Notes: generated from the letters alone by a model not told the origin. A stretch of DNA of 64,000 nucleotides from Micrococcus lacusdianchii (GCF_023155805.1 NZ_JAKNUW010000006.1:1-64000), one strand, 5' to 3'. Numbered from the stretch's first letter, positions 1-8,638 are shown. Made by a program: numbers and translations.

Positions 1-1
1 C

Positions 2-223
2 GAGCGCGGCGGGGAGCGCCGCGAGCGCGCCCCGCGCGAGGAGCGGGCGCCGCGCGCCGAGCGTGCCGAGCGCGCCCCCCGCGCGGAGCGTTCTCCGCGC
101 GAGGAGCGGGCGCCCCGCGCTGAGCGCACCGCGAGCGCGGCACCGGACCAGGTCCCGGTCGAGGACGGCCGCCGTCGTCGCTCGCGCACCCGCCGCCGCA
201 ACGGCGAGGCCACGGACGGCTGA
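2..223 (+). CDS. C-terminal tail of an Arg/Glu-rich protein (partial, perhaps a DEAD-box RNA helicase)
   Basis: The reading frame is open from base 2 to the TGA at 221-223, so only the last 73 residues are present. They are built from loose repeats of the type ERAPRxE followed by a basic end (DGRRRRSRTRRRNGEATDG). Such low-complexity Arg/Glu/Pro tails are typical of actinobacterial DEAD-box RNA helicases, where they bind RNA and follow the helicase core. No catalytic motif is inside the window, so the helicase assignment rests on the tail composition and on my recollection that a helicase commonly precedes this PHP-aminopeptidase neighbourhood in related genera. A strong terminator follows at 241-281. 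Confidence 0.5.
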   Translation, partial: ERGGERRERAPREERAPRAERAERAPRAERSPREERAPRAERTASAAPDQVPVEDGRRRRSRTRRRNGEATDG

Positions 224-240
224 CCCCCGACCGCGACGCC

Positions 241-281
241 ACGGCGGCCCGTCCCCTCGATGCGAGGGGGCGGGCCGCCGT
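241..281. terminator. Bidirectional terminator hairpin between convergent genes
   Basis: Nineteen-base arms (241-259 and 263-281) pair with one G-U-type mismatch around the 3-nt loop ATG. The hairpin lies between the end of the Arg/Glu-rich gene on the plus strand and the end of the PHP gene on the minus strand, so it can serve both. Confidence 0.8.
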
Positions 282-315
282 CGTCGTGCTGGGCCTCGCG
301 CGGAGCGAGCGGGGG

Positions 316-1173
316 TCAGCCCCGGACGAGCGCCGTGCCCGTGGCCTGCCGTTCGATCTCGGCGAGGACCTCGGCTCCGGTGGTGAACTCCCCGATCAGG
401 TTGGGCTTGCCGGTGCCGTGGTAGTCGGAGGATCCGGTGACGAACAGGCCGTGGCGGGCGGCGAGCCCGCGCAGCCAGGTGCGCTCGGACTCGGGGTTGT
501 CCCGGTGGTCGACCTCGAGGCCGGCGAGGCCCGCCTCGATCATCGCCTCCATCACCTCGACGTCCACCACCCGTCCGCGCATGACGGCGCGGGGGTGGGC
601 GAACACCGGGACGCCACCGGCGGCGCGGACCAGGCGCACCGCCTCCACCGGGTCGGCGGCGTAGTGCGGCGCGTAGTAGCGGGAGCGGCCTGCGAGGATC
701 GTCGCGAACGCGGCCGAGCGGTCCGCGACCACCCCGGCGGAGACGAGGGCGTCCGCGATGTGCGGGCGGCCGATCGTGGCGTTCTCGCTCGCGTGCTCCC
801 GCACGAGGTCCCACGTGATCGGGAAGTCCTCGGCGAGCCGCTCGGTCATCCGCCGGGCGCGCGTCAGTCGGGAGGCGCGCGCGGCGTCCAGCTCGGCGCG
901 CAGCCCGGGGTCCGTGGGGTCGTGCAGGTAGCTGATCAGGTGGACGCTGGTGCCGTCCTCGGCCATGCAGGACATCTCCATGCCGGGCACCAGGAGCACG
1001 CCCTCGGCGCGCGCGGCCCTGGCCGCCGCGGCCCAGCCGGCGGTGGTGTCGTGGTCCGTGAGCGCGAGGCCGTCCAGTCCGGCGCGGGCGGCTGCGCGCA
1101 CCACCTGCGCGGGCGGCTCGGTGCCATCCGACTCGATGGAGTGGGTGTGGAGGTCGAAGCGCGCCGCGGGCAT
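316..1173 (-). CDS. PHP domain phosphoesterase (YciV/TrpH-like, RNase AM family)
   Basis: The 285-residue protein opens with the PHP metal-binding motif FDLHTHSIESDG, followed by LTDHDTT and GMEMSC, and later has HP and DYHG motifs near the C-terminus, all metal ligands of the polymerase-and-histidinol-phosphatase fold. Stand-alone PHP proteins of this size include E. coli YciV, a 5'-3' exoribonuclease and 3',5'-nucleotide bisphosphate phosphatase; I infer a similar role. The much longer open frame upstream is a GC artefact. The start at 1173 is supported by a TACGCT -10 box (1180-1185) six bases upstream, giving a leaderless mRNA. The gene is divergent from the aminopeptidase. Confidence 0.9.
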   Translation of the reverse strand: MPAARFDLHTHSIESDGTEPPAQVVRAAARAGLDGLALTDHDTTAGWAAAARAARAEGVLLVPGMEMSCMAEDGTSVHLISYLHDPTDPGLRAELDAARASRLTRARRMTERLAEDFPITWDLVREHASENATIGRPHIADALVSAGVVADRSAAFATILAGRSRYYAPHYAADPVEAVRLVRAAGGVPVFAHPRAVMRGRVVDVEVMEAMIEAGLAGLEVDHRDNPESERTWLRGLAARHGLFVTGSSDYHGTGKPNLIGEFTTGAEVLAEIERQATGTALVRG

Positions 1174-1179
1174 GCTCCC

Positions 1180-1185
1180 AGCGTA
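1180..1185 (-). promoter_or_regulatory. -10 box of a leaderless promoter, PHP gene
   Basis: TACGCT on the minus strand ends six bases before the ATG at 1173, so transcription should start at or next to the start codon. Confidence 0.55.
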
Positions 1186-1227
1186 CGGCGCGGCGCCTCC
1201 ACCGGCAGCGGTGAGAGCATGGACCCC

Positions 1228-2799
1228 ATGACCGACTCCCTGCCCCCGCAGCCCGACGGCCCCGCCCCGGAGGGCGGCGCCACCGAGCCCGCCGTCTCGC
1301 CCCAGCCCCTGGCCGAGCGCGTGGAGAACCGCTCGCAGAGGCCCGCCTCGGACGCCTTCCGCGCCTTCATGGCCTCGCAGTGGGCCCCCGCCCCGGACAC
1401 CCTGCCCGACGCCGACGCCTCCGCCCCGCACGCGGCACGCCGCCGCGCCGCCGTCTCGGCGGCCTTCCCCGGCGAGCGGATCGTGGTGCCCGCCGGCCGG
1501 CTGAAGGTCCGCTCGAACGACACGGACTACCGCTTCCGGGCGCACTCGGCCTTCGCGCACCTGACGGGCCTCGGCGCGGACCACGAGCCGGACGCCGCGC
1601 TCGTCCTCGAGCCCGTGGACGCCGCCACGGGCGACGACGGCACGGACCACGCCGCCACCCTCTACTTCCGTCCCCTGGCCGGACGGGACTCCGAGCAGTT
1701 CTACTCCGATCCGCGCGCGGGCGAGTTCTGGATCGGGGCCCGCCCCACCCTGGCCGAGATGGCCGCGCGCACGGGTCTGCGCACCGCCGGCCTTGAGGAG
1801 CTCGAGACGGCCGTCACCAAGGACCTGTCCGCCACGCCGCTGCGCCTGCTGCGCGAGGCGGACCAGGACCTGGACGCCGTCGTGGCCGGTGCCCGGCGGG
1901 AGGCGGAGGTGGACGTGCCGGCCGCCGAGACCGCCGACGCCGCCCTCACCGAAGCGCTCTCCGAGCTGCGCCTGGTCAAGGACGCCTGGGAGGTCGAGCG
2001 GATGCGCGCCTCCGTGGCCGCGACGATCGCCGGGTTCGAGGACGTCGTGCGGGCCCTGCCGCGCGCCGTGGGCCACGCCCGCGGCGAGCGCGTGGTCGAG
2101 GGGGCCTTCTTCGCCCGCGCCCGCCTCGAGGGCAACGACCTGGGCTACGACACGATCGCGGCCTCCGGCAACAACGCCACCGTGCTGCACTGGATCCGCA
2201 ACACCGGCGAGGTCCGCGACGGGGACCTGCTGCTGTTGGACGCCGGTGTGGAGGACGACTCGCTCTACACCGCGGACATCACCCGCACCCTCCCGGTGAA
2301 CGGCACCTACACGGACGTGCAGCGGCGCATCTGCCGTGCCGTGCTCGAGGCGGCGGACGCCGCCTACGCGATCGTCCGCCCGGGCATCCGGTTCCGGGAG
2401 ATCCACGCGGAGGCCATGCGCGTGCTGGTGGCGCACCTGGACGAGTGGGGCCTGCTGCCCGTGTCCGCCGAGGAGGCGCTGTCCGAGGAGGGCCAGCACC
2501 ACCGCCGCTGGATGCCGCACGGCACCTCCCACCACCTCGGCCTGGACGTGCACGACTGCGCCCAGGCGAAGCGGGAGCTCTACCTGGACGGCGTGCTCGA
2601 GCCCGGCATGGTCTTCACCATCGAGCCGGGCCTGTACTTCAAGGCCGAGGACCTCGCCGTCCCCGAGGAGTACCGGGGCATCGGCGTGCGCATCGAGGAC
2701 GACGTCCTGGTCACCGAGGACGGTGCCGAGAACCTCTCCGCCGCGCTGCCGCGCACCCCCGAGGACATCGAGGCCTGGATGGCCCGCCTGCAGGGCTGA
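1228..2799 (+). CDS. pepP: Xaa-Pro aminopeptidase (M24B)
   Basis: The protein of about 523 residues removes N-terminal residues before proline using two metal ions. An aminopeptidase P N-terminal domain occupies roughly residues 60-240 and the pita-bread M24 domain follows. Visible metal ligands are the two aspartates in LLLDAGVEDDSLYTADITRT, the histidine in HGTSHHLGLDVHD, and the glutamates in TIEPGLYF and IGVRIEDDVLV. The frame is open far upstream over the PHP gene but the homologous part begins near 1228. ATG 1219 is an alternative three codons earlier; GTGAGAG lies 11 bases before 1228, a usable ribosome binding site. Cytosolic; followed by a strong terminator. Confidence 0.92.
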   Translation: MTDSLPPQPDGPAPEGGATEPAVSPQPLAERVENRSQRPASDAFRAFMASQWAPAPDTLPDADASAPHAARRRAAVSAAFPGERIVVPAGRLKVRSNDTDYRFRAHSAFAHLTGLGADHEPDAALVLEPVDAATGDDGTDHAATLYFRPLAGRDSEQFYSDPRAGEFWIGARPTLAEMAARTGLRTAGLEELETAVTKDLSATPLRLLREADQDLDAVVAGARREAEVDVPAAETADAALTEALSELRLVKDAWEVERMRASVAATIAGFEDVVRALPRAVGHARGERVVEGAFFARARLEGNDLGYDTIAASGNNATVLHWIRNTGEVRDGDLLLLDAGVEDDSLYTADITRTLPVNGTYTDVQRRICRAVLEAADAAYAIVRPGIRFREIHAEAMRVLVAHLDEWGLLPVSAEEALSEEGQHHRRWMPHGTSHHLGLDVHDCAQAKRELYLDGVLEPGMVFTIEPGLYFKAEDLAVPEEYRGIGVRIEDDVLVTEDGAENLSAALPRTPEDIEAWMARLQG

Positions 2800-2812
2800 G
2801 CCCCCCCGAACG

Positions 2813-2847
2813 GCGACGGCCCGACCCCGTGGGGGGCGGGCCGTCGC
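2813..2847. terminator. Bidirectional terminator hairpin
   Basis: Arms of 11 bases (GCGACGGCCCG and its complement, 2813-2823 and 2837-2847) lie between the convergent aminopeptidase and general stress protein genes. Confidence 0.75.
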
Positions 2848-2875
2848 GCTCCGCGGTGGGCGCTGCGCGGTGTGG

Positions 2876-3691
2876 TCAGCGCTGCGGGGCGTCCGGGTCG
2901 GGGCGCGGGGCGTCCTGGGGGCCGGGCACGGGTGAGGGCCGGCCGCCACGGGCCTCGATGAGCCGCTGGACCTCCTCCGGCGGCAGGGAGACGCCGTACG
3001 AGCGGTCCAGTCCGGTGGGGGCGCCGTCGCCCAAGACGGTCGCACCGGCCGCGGCCGACGCGTCGACGGATTCCGCCGGCCCCGGCACCGGGGCGGCGTG
3101 GGAGCCGCCTGGCATGGGTGCCGACGCCGTGGGCACGGCGGGGGCCGGCTCCGCCGGAGCGCCGCCTTCGACGGCCGGAGCGGGCGCCGGGGCGGCGACC
3201 CCGGAGGGTCGGCCGGTCAGGCCGAGCTCCTGGCGGGCCCGGGCGGCGTGCTCGAAGGCCACCACCAGGTCATAGCCGCCCGGGACCACCGACTGCGTGG
3301 AGGCGAACCCGTGGCGGCCCTTGCGCGCGGCGAAGCCCACCACACCGAAGATCATCCACACGGCCACGCCCAGCAGGGCGGAGGTGAGCACCTGCATCCA
3401 GCCGCCGCTGGGGTCCAGCAGGAGCAGGAACACGCCGATCAGGGCGCCGAACAGGAGACCGCGCAGTGCCGCCCCGAGCGCCACCTGCCCGTAGTCGAGG
3501 CGGCCGCGCACCCGCTCCACCACCCGGAGGTCCTTGCCGACGATGGAGACCGCGCTGACGGGGAAGTCCGTGGCCGCCAGCCGGTCCACCTGCTCGCGCG
3601 CCTGCGCGTACGTGCTGTAGGTGGCCAGCAGCTCGCCCTGGGGCAGGCCGCCGCCGGCGGGACCGGACGGGGAGGTCATCATGAAGGACAT
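2876..3691 (-). CDS. General stress protein with GS17M-like domain and membrane hairpin
   Basis: This 271-residue protein begins with a domain like Bacillus general stress protein 17M (TYSTYAQAREQVDRLA, then SIVGKDLRVVERVRGRLDYG). It has two close membrane segments at about residues 78-97 and 103-123 (LLFGALIGVFLLLL and LLGVAVWMIFGVVGF) and a long Ala/Pro-rich, probably disordered C-terminal tail. Function is unknown beyond the stress-protein name of the family. The first of three possible ATGs (3691) is preferred because a CACAAT -10 box at 3698-3703 ends six bases before it. It is divergent from the MgtE-like gene with only 54 bases between them. Confidence 0.85.
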   Translation of the reverse strand: MSFMMTSPSGPAGGGLPQGELLATYSTYAQAREQVDRLAATDFPVSAVSIVGKDLRVVERVRGRLDYGQVALGAALRGLLFGALIGVFLLLLDPSGGWMQVLTSALLGVAVWMIFGVVGFAARKGRHGFASTQSVVPGGYDLVVAFEHAARARQELGLTGRPSGVAAPAPAPAVEGGAPAEPAPAVPTASAPMPGGSHAAPVPGPAESVDASAAAGATVLGDGAPTGLDRSYGVSLPPEEVQRLIEARGGRPSPVPGPQDAPRPDPDAPQR

Positions 3692-3697
3692 GACACC

Positions 3698-3703
3698 ATT
3701 GTG
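3698..3703 (-). promoter_or_regulatory. -10 box of a leaderless promoter, general stress protein
   Basis: CACAAT on the minus strand ends six bases before the ATG at 3691. Confidence 0.5.
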
Positions 3704-3733
3704 CCCGGCCCGGGAGGCGCGGGCCCCAGCCAC

Positions 3734-3739
3734 TAGGCT
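3734..3739 (+). promoter_or_regulatory. -10 box of a leaderless promoter, MgtE-like gene
   Basis: TAGGCT is followed by six bases and then the GTG at 3746. Confidence 0.6.
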
Positions 3740-3745
3740 GGCCCG

Positions 3746-5026
3746 GTGAACTCCCCCAAGATCTTCGTGGCCCGCCTCCTGGGCCTGGACGTCTTCGATC
3801 CGCTCGGCGACCGCCTCGGCCGCCTGCGGGACGTGGTGGTGCTCGACCGCGGCCGCACCGGCCGCTCCGCCGCCACCGGACTCGTCATCGAGGTCCCCGG
3901 CAAGAAGCGCGTCTTCGTGCCCATGACGCGTGTGACGTCGATGGACTCGGGCCAGATCATCACCACCGGCCTGATCAACCTGCGCCGCTTCTCCCGCCGC
4001 GGCGCGGAGCAGACCGTGGCCGGCGACCTCTTGGACCGGCGCGTGCACCTGACGGACGGCTCGGGCGAGGCCGTCGTCGAGGACCTGGGCCTGGAGCGTC
4101 AGCGCAACGGCGACTGGCTGGTCTCCGACCTGTACGTGCGCCGGGACACCGGCCGCACCGCGTTCGGCCGGTCGAAGGGCGAACACCTGCTGGTGGCCTG
4201 GGACGAGGCCCTCTGGGGCACGGCCTCCGCACCGCAGGCCGCCACGAGCTTCGTGGCCGCCCACGAGGACCTCAAGGCCGCCGACCTCGCGGACATGCTC
4301 CACGAGATGACGGAGAAGCGTCGCGTGGAGGTGGCCAACGAGCTCCAGGACGAGCGCCTGGCCGACGTCCTCCAGGAGCTGCCCGACGACGACCAGGTCC
4401 AGATCCTCTCCCACCTGGACGTCGAGCGCGCCGCGGACGTCCTCGAGGAGATGGACCCCGACGACGCCGCGGACCTCCTCCACGAGCTGCCCGACTCCCA
4501 GCAGGAGCTGCTACTGGAGCTCATGGAGCCCGAGGACGCCGAGGACGTGCGCCGCCTGCTCGAGTACGAGGAGGACACGGCCGGCTCCGTCATGACGCCC
4601 GTGCCCGTGGTCCTGCCACCGGAGGCCACGGTGGCCGAGGCCATGGCCACCATCCGCCAGCAGGAGATCTCCCCCGCACTGGCCTCCCTGGTGATCGTGG
4701 CCCGTCCCCCGCTGGAGACCCCCACGGGGCGGTATCTGGGCGTGGTGCACTTCCAGCGTCTGCTGCGCTACCCGCCGCCCGAGGCGATCGGCAACATCAT
4801 GGACAAGGACCTGGAGCCGGTGTCCGACCTGGCCTCCGTGGTCCACGTCACCCGCGAGCTCGCCACGTACAACCTCACCTGCATCCCCGTGGTCAACGCT
4901 CAGCACCGCGTGGTGGGCGCGGTCAGCGTGGACGACGTGCTGGACCACATCCTCCCCGAGGACTGGCGCGCCATGGACCCGGACGAGACCCCCGAGCCCG
5001 ATGGCGCGACACCGGCCCGCCCCTGA
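3746..5026 (+). CDS. Soluble MgtE N-domain / CBS pair protein with PRC-barrel
   Basis: The 426-residue protein starts with a PRC-barrel-like region (residues 1-150), then an MgtE N-terminal superhelical domain of repeated acidic helices (VLQELPDDDQVQILSHLD, VLEEMDPDDAADLLHELP), then two CBS domains (GSVMTPVPVVLPPEATVAEA and CIPVVNAQHRVVGAVSVDD). The membrane channel domain of MgtE magnesium transporters is absent, so it is not itself a transporter; it may sense Mg2+ or adenosine nucleotides for a membrane partner. The neighbouring DUF1003 membrane protein, 30 bases downstream in the same orientation, is the obvious candidate. The GTG start is fixed by the leaderless promoter just upstream. 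Confidence 0.88.
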   Translation: MNSPKIFVARLLGLDVFDPLGDRLGRLRDVVVLDRGRTGRSAATGLVIEVPGKKRVFVPMTRVTSMDSGQIITTGLINLRRFSRRGAEQTVAGDLLDRRVHLTDGSGEAVVEDLGLERQRNGDWLVSDLYVRRDTGRTAFGRSKGEHLLVAWDEALWGTASAPQAATSFVAAHEDLKAADLADMLHEMTEKRRVEVANELQDERLADVLQELPDDDQVQILSHLDVERAADVLEEMDPDDAADLLHELPDSQQELLLELMEPEDAEDVRRLLEYEEDTAGSVMTPVPVVLPPEATVAEAMATIRQQEISPALASLVIVARPPLETPTGRYLGVVHFQRLLRYPPPEAIGNIMDKDLEPVSDLASVVHVTRELATYNLTCIPVVNAQHRVVGAVSVDDVLDHILPEDWRAMDPDETPEPDGATPARP

Positions 5027-5056
5027 CCCCGCCCCGACCGTCCCGAAGGAGTGAGC

Positions 5057-5845
5057 ATGTCCCCGTCCCCCCGTGACCCCCGCGAGGCCCGGGCCACCGG
5101 CCTGGACACGCCCCTGAGCGCGCGGCGGCGCCGGATCCCCCGTCTCAGCCCCAACCCGGACGCCTTCGGGGAGTGGACCGAGGGCATCGCCCGCTTCATG
5201 GGCACCCCGCAGTTCCTGCTGTGGATGACGCTGTTCTGCCTGTTCTGGGTCGGCTGGAACTCCTACGGCCCGCAGCACCTGCGCTTCGACTCCGCGGCGT
5301 TGGGCTTCACGGCGCTGACCCTCATGCTCTCCCTCCAGGCCTCCTACGCCGCTCCGCTGCTGCTGCTCGCGCAGAACCGCCAGGACGACCGGGACAAGGT
5401 CGCCCTGCGTGAGGACCGCGACCGCGCCGAGCGGAACCTCGCGGACACCGAGTACCTCACACGGGAGATCTCCGGCCTGCGGCTCGTCCTGCAGGACGTG
5501 GCCACGCGCGACTACGTGCGCGGCGAGCTGCGCGGCGTGCACGAGGACCTGGCCGACGAGCTGCGCGAGGCGATCCGCGAGGAGGTCCGAGCCGAGCTGC
5601 GCGCCGAGGCCTCCGGCCCGGCCGCGACCGAGCCCGCCACCAAGGCCAAGCAGAAGCCCAAGAAGAAGGCCAAGTCCCGCGACCGGGACGGCACACGGTC
5701 CGAGGCGGAGGACACGGGCACCACCACCCTGGCGATCATCGCCGCGCAGGAGGCGGCCGAGGAGGCCGCCGCCCGCGGCCGGGCCGGGGAGGACACCCAC
5801 CGCGGCTCCCACGCCGCGCCGCGTGGCGGCGAGCCGAGCGCATGA
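5057..5845 (+). CDS. DUF1003 membrane protein
   Basis: This 262-residue protein carries the DUF1003 core: two membrane helices at about residues 53-75 (FLLWMTLFCLFWVGWNSYG) and 84-105 (ALGFTALTLMLSLQASYAAP) joined to a charged coiled-coil stretch (LAQNRQDDRDKVALREDRDR) and a Lys/Arg-rich tail. The function is unknown. ATG 5057 is chosen over GTG 5051 because GAAGGA (5045-5050) sits six bases before it. It follows the MgtE/CBS gene and overlaps the Mrp gene by four bases (ATGA), so the three are probably one transcript. Confidence 0.87.
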   Translation: MSPSPRDPREARATGLDTPLSARRRRIPRLSPNPDAFGEWTEGIARFMGTPQFLLWMTLFCLFWVGWNSYGPQHLRFDSAALGFTALTLMLSLQASYAAPLLLLAQNRQDDRDKVALREDRDRAERNLADTEYLTREISGLRLVLQDVATRDYVRGELRGVHEDLADELREAIREEVRAELRAEASGPAATEPATKAKQKPKKKAKSRDRDGTRSEAEDTGTTTLAIIAAQEAAEEAAARGRAGEDTHRGSHAAPRGGEPSA

Positions 5846-7002
5846 GCGGCGCGCCGGCCCCGCGCGGCCTCCCGAGACCGGCGGTCACCACGGACCTGGC
5901 CCGCGCGGTCCTCGCCGCGCTCGACGACGTCGTGGACCCGGAGATCCGGCGCCCCGTCACGGAGCTCGGCATGGTGCGGGCGGTCGAGGAGACCGCTCCC
6001 GGCACGGTGCGGGTGAGCGTGCTCCTGACCATCGAGGGGTGCCCGCTGCGCGGGACCATCCAGGCCGACGTCGTGGCCGCGGCCCGCCGCGTGCCCGGCG
6101 TCGTGGACGCGGAGGTGGTCCTGGGCGTCATGAGCCCCGCCGAGCGCGCTGCGCTGCAGGAGGCCCTGCGTGCCTCCCGGCCGGCGAACCCCTTCGGCCC
6201 GGACTCCCTGACCCGCGTGCTCGCCGTGGCCTCCGGCAAGGGCGGGGTCGGCAAGTCGTCCGTCACGGCCAACCTCGCGGTCGCGCTCGCCGCGCGCGGA
6301 CTCGCCGTGGGCCTGATCGACGCCGACGTGCACGGCTACTCCATCCCGGGCCTGCTGGGGATCTCCGGGGCGCCCACCCGGGTGGGCGAGCTGATCCTGC
6401 CGCCGGTGAGCCGGGGCGTGAAGGTCATCTCGATCGGGATGTTCCTGGACGCCGACCGGCCGGTGGCCTGGCGCGGCCCCATGCTGCACCGGGCGCTGGA
6501 GCAGTTCGTGACGGACGTGCACTGGGGGGACCTGGACGTGCTCCTCGTGGACCTGCCGCCCGGCACCGGGGACATCGCCATCTCGACGGCGCAGCTGCTG
6601 CCCGCCTCCGAGCTCGTGGTGGTCACCACGCCGCAGCACGCCGCCGCCCAGGTGGCCGCCCGCGCCGGCCAGCTCGCGGAGCAGACCGGCCAGACCGTGG
6701 CCGGCGTGGTGGAGAACATGGGCCCCATGACCCTGCCGGACGGCACGGTGCTGGACGTGTTCGGCGCCGGCGGCGGCGCGGAGGTGGCGGAGCGGCTCAC
6801 CGGCGTCCTGGGCACGGAGGTCCCCCTGCTCGGGACCGTGCCGCTGGACCCCGCCCTGCGCCGCGGCGGCGACGCCGGGGACCCGGTGGTGCTCGCCGAT
6901 CCGAACAGCCCCGCCGGGCGCGCGTTGGCCGGCATCGCCGCGCGGCTCGCGGTGCGTCCGCAGAGCCTGCGCGGGCGTGGTCTGCCTCTGAGCCCGCGCT
7001 GA
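5842..7002 (+). CDS. mrp: Mrp/ApbC-family iron-sulfur carrier ATPase
   Basis: The 386-residue protein has an N-terminal MIP18/DUF59 domain (residues 10-95, DDVVDPEIRRPVTELGM) followed by a deviant Walker A P-loop ATPase (VASGKGGVGKSSVTANLA), a Walker B region (VLLVDLPPGTGD) and the family signature of Mrp/NBP35 proteins. These proteins bind and transfer Fe-S clusters in the cytosol. A C-terminal CxxC pair, usual in many Mrp proteins, is not evident here, so cluster binding may be atypical. The start overlaps the stop of the DUF1003 gene. Confidence 0.9.
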   Translation: MSGAPAPRGLPRPAVTTDLARAVLAALDDVVDPEIRRPVTELGMVRAVEETAPGTVRVSVLLTIEGCPLRGTIQADVVAAARRVPGVVDAEVVLGVMSPAERAALQEALRASRPANPFGPDSLTRVLAVASGKGGVGKSSVTANLAVALAARGLAVGLIDADVHGYSIPGLLGISGAPTRVGELILPPVSRGVKVISIGMFLDADRPVAWRGPMLHRALEQFVTDVHWGDLDVLLVDLPPGTGDIAISTAQLLPASELVVVTTPQHAAAQVAARAGQLAEQTGQTVAGVVENMGPMTLPDGTVLDVFGAGGGAEVAERLTGVLGTEVPLLGTVPLDPALRRGGDAGDPVVLADPNSPAGRALAGIAARLAVRPQSLRGRGLPLSPR

Positions 7003-7023
7003 GCGGCCGCCGGCCGTCCGGTG

Positions 7024-7737
7024 TCAGGTGGCGTCGACGTCGAACGGCGCCGGCGCCAGGCCGAGCAGGTCCAGGGGGCGGGGCTCGGTCGTCAGGCGGC
7101 GCTGCCGCCCAGCAGGATCGGTGCCGTCCTCCCGCACGGGCGCCGGGGACGGGCGGTCTGCCGGGGACGTCTCGCGCTTCTGCAGGTCGAGCATGTCCTG
7201 CGCGCGGCCGGAGGCCAGCAGGGTCGCGGCCGCCCCGCCGGCGATGATTCCGCCGGCGGACGAGGCCGCCGACGTCGTCGCCGGGGCGGGGGCAGGAGAG
7301 GCGGTGTCGACGGCGGCTGCGACCTCGTCAGCACCGGCGGCGGAGCTGCCGTCCCCCGAGGGGCGGCGGAAGAGGGTGCGCGGGTCCATGTCCCGCAGGT
7401 CCTGCCGGGTGAGGCCGCCGTGGACGTCCTCGGCGGAGAGCCCCGTGAGCCCCTGCGCGCGGGCGGCCGGCGAGGAGCCGCCGACCGGCGCGGCGAGTGC
7501 CTCACGGATGATCCGCCGGGGGTCGTACTGACGGGGGTCGTACTTGCGCCAGTCCACCTCGTCGAAGTCCGTGCCGGTCTCCTCCTTGAACTGGGCCTTG
7601 GCACCCTCGGCCATGTCCCGCATGCGCCGGATCCACTGCGCCAGGCTCCGGGCGTACTCGGGGAGCTTCTCGGGTCCGAGCACGACGAGAGCGATGACGA
7701 TCAGGATGATCAGCTCAGACCCGTTGATTCCCAGCAC
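7024..7737 (-). CDS. tatB: Twin-arginine translocase subunit TatB
   Basis: The protein of about 237 residues starts with a single membrane helix followed by the hinge LGPEKLPEYA and an amphipathic helix (RSLAQWIRRMRDMAEGAKAQ), the hallmark of TatA/TatB proteins; the FxGIxGxEL-like beginning (MLGINGSEL) and long tail indicate TatB. Its substrates could include the Tat-type PhoD phosphatase in this window. GTG 7737 is preferred over GTG 7746 because it gives the usual N-terminus and because a TAGAGT -10 box lies seven bases upstream. In related actinobacteria tatB follows sigE, its anti-sigma gene and sometimes htrA. Confidence 0.9.
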   Translation of the reverse strand: MLGINGSELIILIVIALVVLGPEKLPEYARSLAQWIRRMRDMAEGAKAQFKEETGTDFDEVDWRKYDPRQYDPRRIIREALAAPVGGSSPAARAQGLTGLSAEDVHGGLTRQDLRDMDPRTLFRRPSGDGSSAAGADEVAAAVDTASPAPAPATTSAASSAGGIIAGGAAATLLASGRAQDMLDLQKRETSPADRPSPAPVREDGTDPAGRQRRLTTEPRPLDLLGLAPAPFDVDAT

Positions 7738-7744
7738 GCCCCGC

Positions 7745-7750
7745 ACTCTA
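7745..7750 (-). promoter_or_regulatory. -10 box of a leaderless promoter, tatB
   Basis: TAGAGT on the minus strand ends seven bases before GTG 7737. It shows that tatB can be transcribed apart from the anti-sigma gene. Confidence 0.5.
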
Positions 7751-7777
7751 CTAGAGAGGATCCGGCCCGACCGCGCC

Positions 7778-8638
7778 TCAGTCCGCCAGGCCGCCGGCCT
7801 CCCCCAGGAGCCGGTCGAGGCCCCGCTCGAGGCGCTCGCCGAGGACGTCCTCGTCCGGGGGGTCGGTGAGCCCGGAGCGTTCCGCGACCACCACCTGGGT
7901 GAGCAGGGCCTCCGCCTGACCGCGCGGCACGTCCGCGTCCACCCGGTACGCGGCCTCGGGGGTGGTCAGCATGGCGATCCACGGCCGGTCCGTGCCCTCC
8001 GTGATGCGGTAGGCCACGCCCACCGGCAGGGTGCGCTCCGGCCCCAGTCCCACGGCCCCGCGCTCCGCGCAGGCGGTGCGCATGCGGTCCTGCCCGCCAC
8101 GGCACTCGCGGACGGAGACGAGGGGTTCTCCGCGGCCCCAGGCCACATTGACGCGGGCCGTCTCCCCCTCGCGCGCCGCGTCCACGGACAGCGGACGCAG
8201 CCCCGCCGCGTACAGGGCCGGGGCCGTCCACCCGTGCGCCCGGAGCCACTCCACGTGCTCGACGGCGTCCTCCACCTCCCCCGCGGCCGCCGGGGCCACC
8301 TCGAGGGCGGTCCCCGACTGCCCGTCCGCCGGGCGGCGGCCCTGGTCCGGGGCGCCCACCAGCCACAGGGCGGTCAGCACCCCGCCGGCCAGGAGGGTGA
8401 GGACGAGGACGGAGACGACGAGCCGGCCGGACACCCCGCGCGGTCGCATGACGACGGCGGTGGCGGCCGGACGGGAGTGGACGCTGCGGGCGGCCAGGAG
8501 CACGCGGGCGCGCTGGTCCGCGACGGCTCGGCATTCGGGGCAGCGGTCGAGGTGGCGCTCCACCTGACGGTCCACGCGGCGCGGCAGGGCGCCCTCGAGG
8601 TGGGCGTCGAGGCGGTTCACGCAGTGCCGGTGCCCCAT
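7778..8638 (-). CDS. Zinc-finger (ZAS) anti-sigma factor, membrane anchored
   Basis: The 286-residue protein begins with a ZAS-type zinc finger (HLDRCPEC, a HxxxCxxC motif near residue 30) that normally clamps an ECF sigma factor. One membrane helix follows at about residues 75-97 (LVVSVLVLTLLAGGVLTALWLVG) and then an extracytoplasmic domain of some 190 residues of no recognised fold. Position between tatB and a divergent O-methyltransferase matches the sigE-anti-sigma-tatB locus of actinobacteria, but no sigma factor gene is present: only 229 bases separate it from the methyltransferase. A GGGAGGAGG ribosome binding site precedes ATG 8638. Confidence 0.85.
   Translation of the reverse strand: MGHRHCVNRLDAHLEGALPRRVDRQVERHLDRCPECRAVADQRARVLLAARSVHSRPAATAVVMRPRGVSGRLVVSVLVLTLLAGGVLTALWLVGAPDQGRRPADGQSGTALEVAPAAAGEVEDAVEHVEWLRAHGWTAPALYAAGLRPLSVDAAREGETARVNVAWGRGEPLVSVRECRGGQDRMRTACAERGAVGLGPERTLPVGVAYRITEGTDRPWIAMLTTPEAAYRVDADVPRGQAEALLTQVVVAERSGLTDPPDEDVLGERLERGLDRLLGEAGGLAD

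Noticed and set aside
2-150. Short repeats resembling a CRISPR or satellite
   Set aside because: The repeat is in the protein (ERAPR units) with three-base periodicity; there are no regular spacers and no cas genes.
286-1218. Upstream extension of the aminopeptidase frame and the 909-codon minus extension of the PHP gene
   Set aside because: Both overlap well-conserved genes on the opposite strand and carry no family similarity before the chosen starts.
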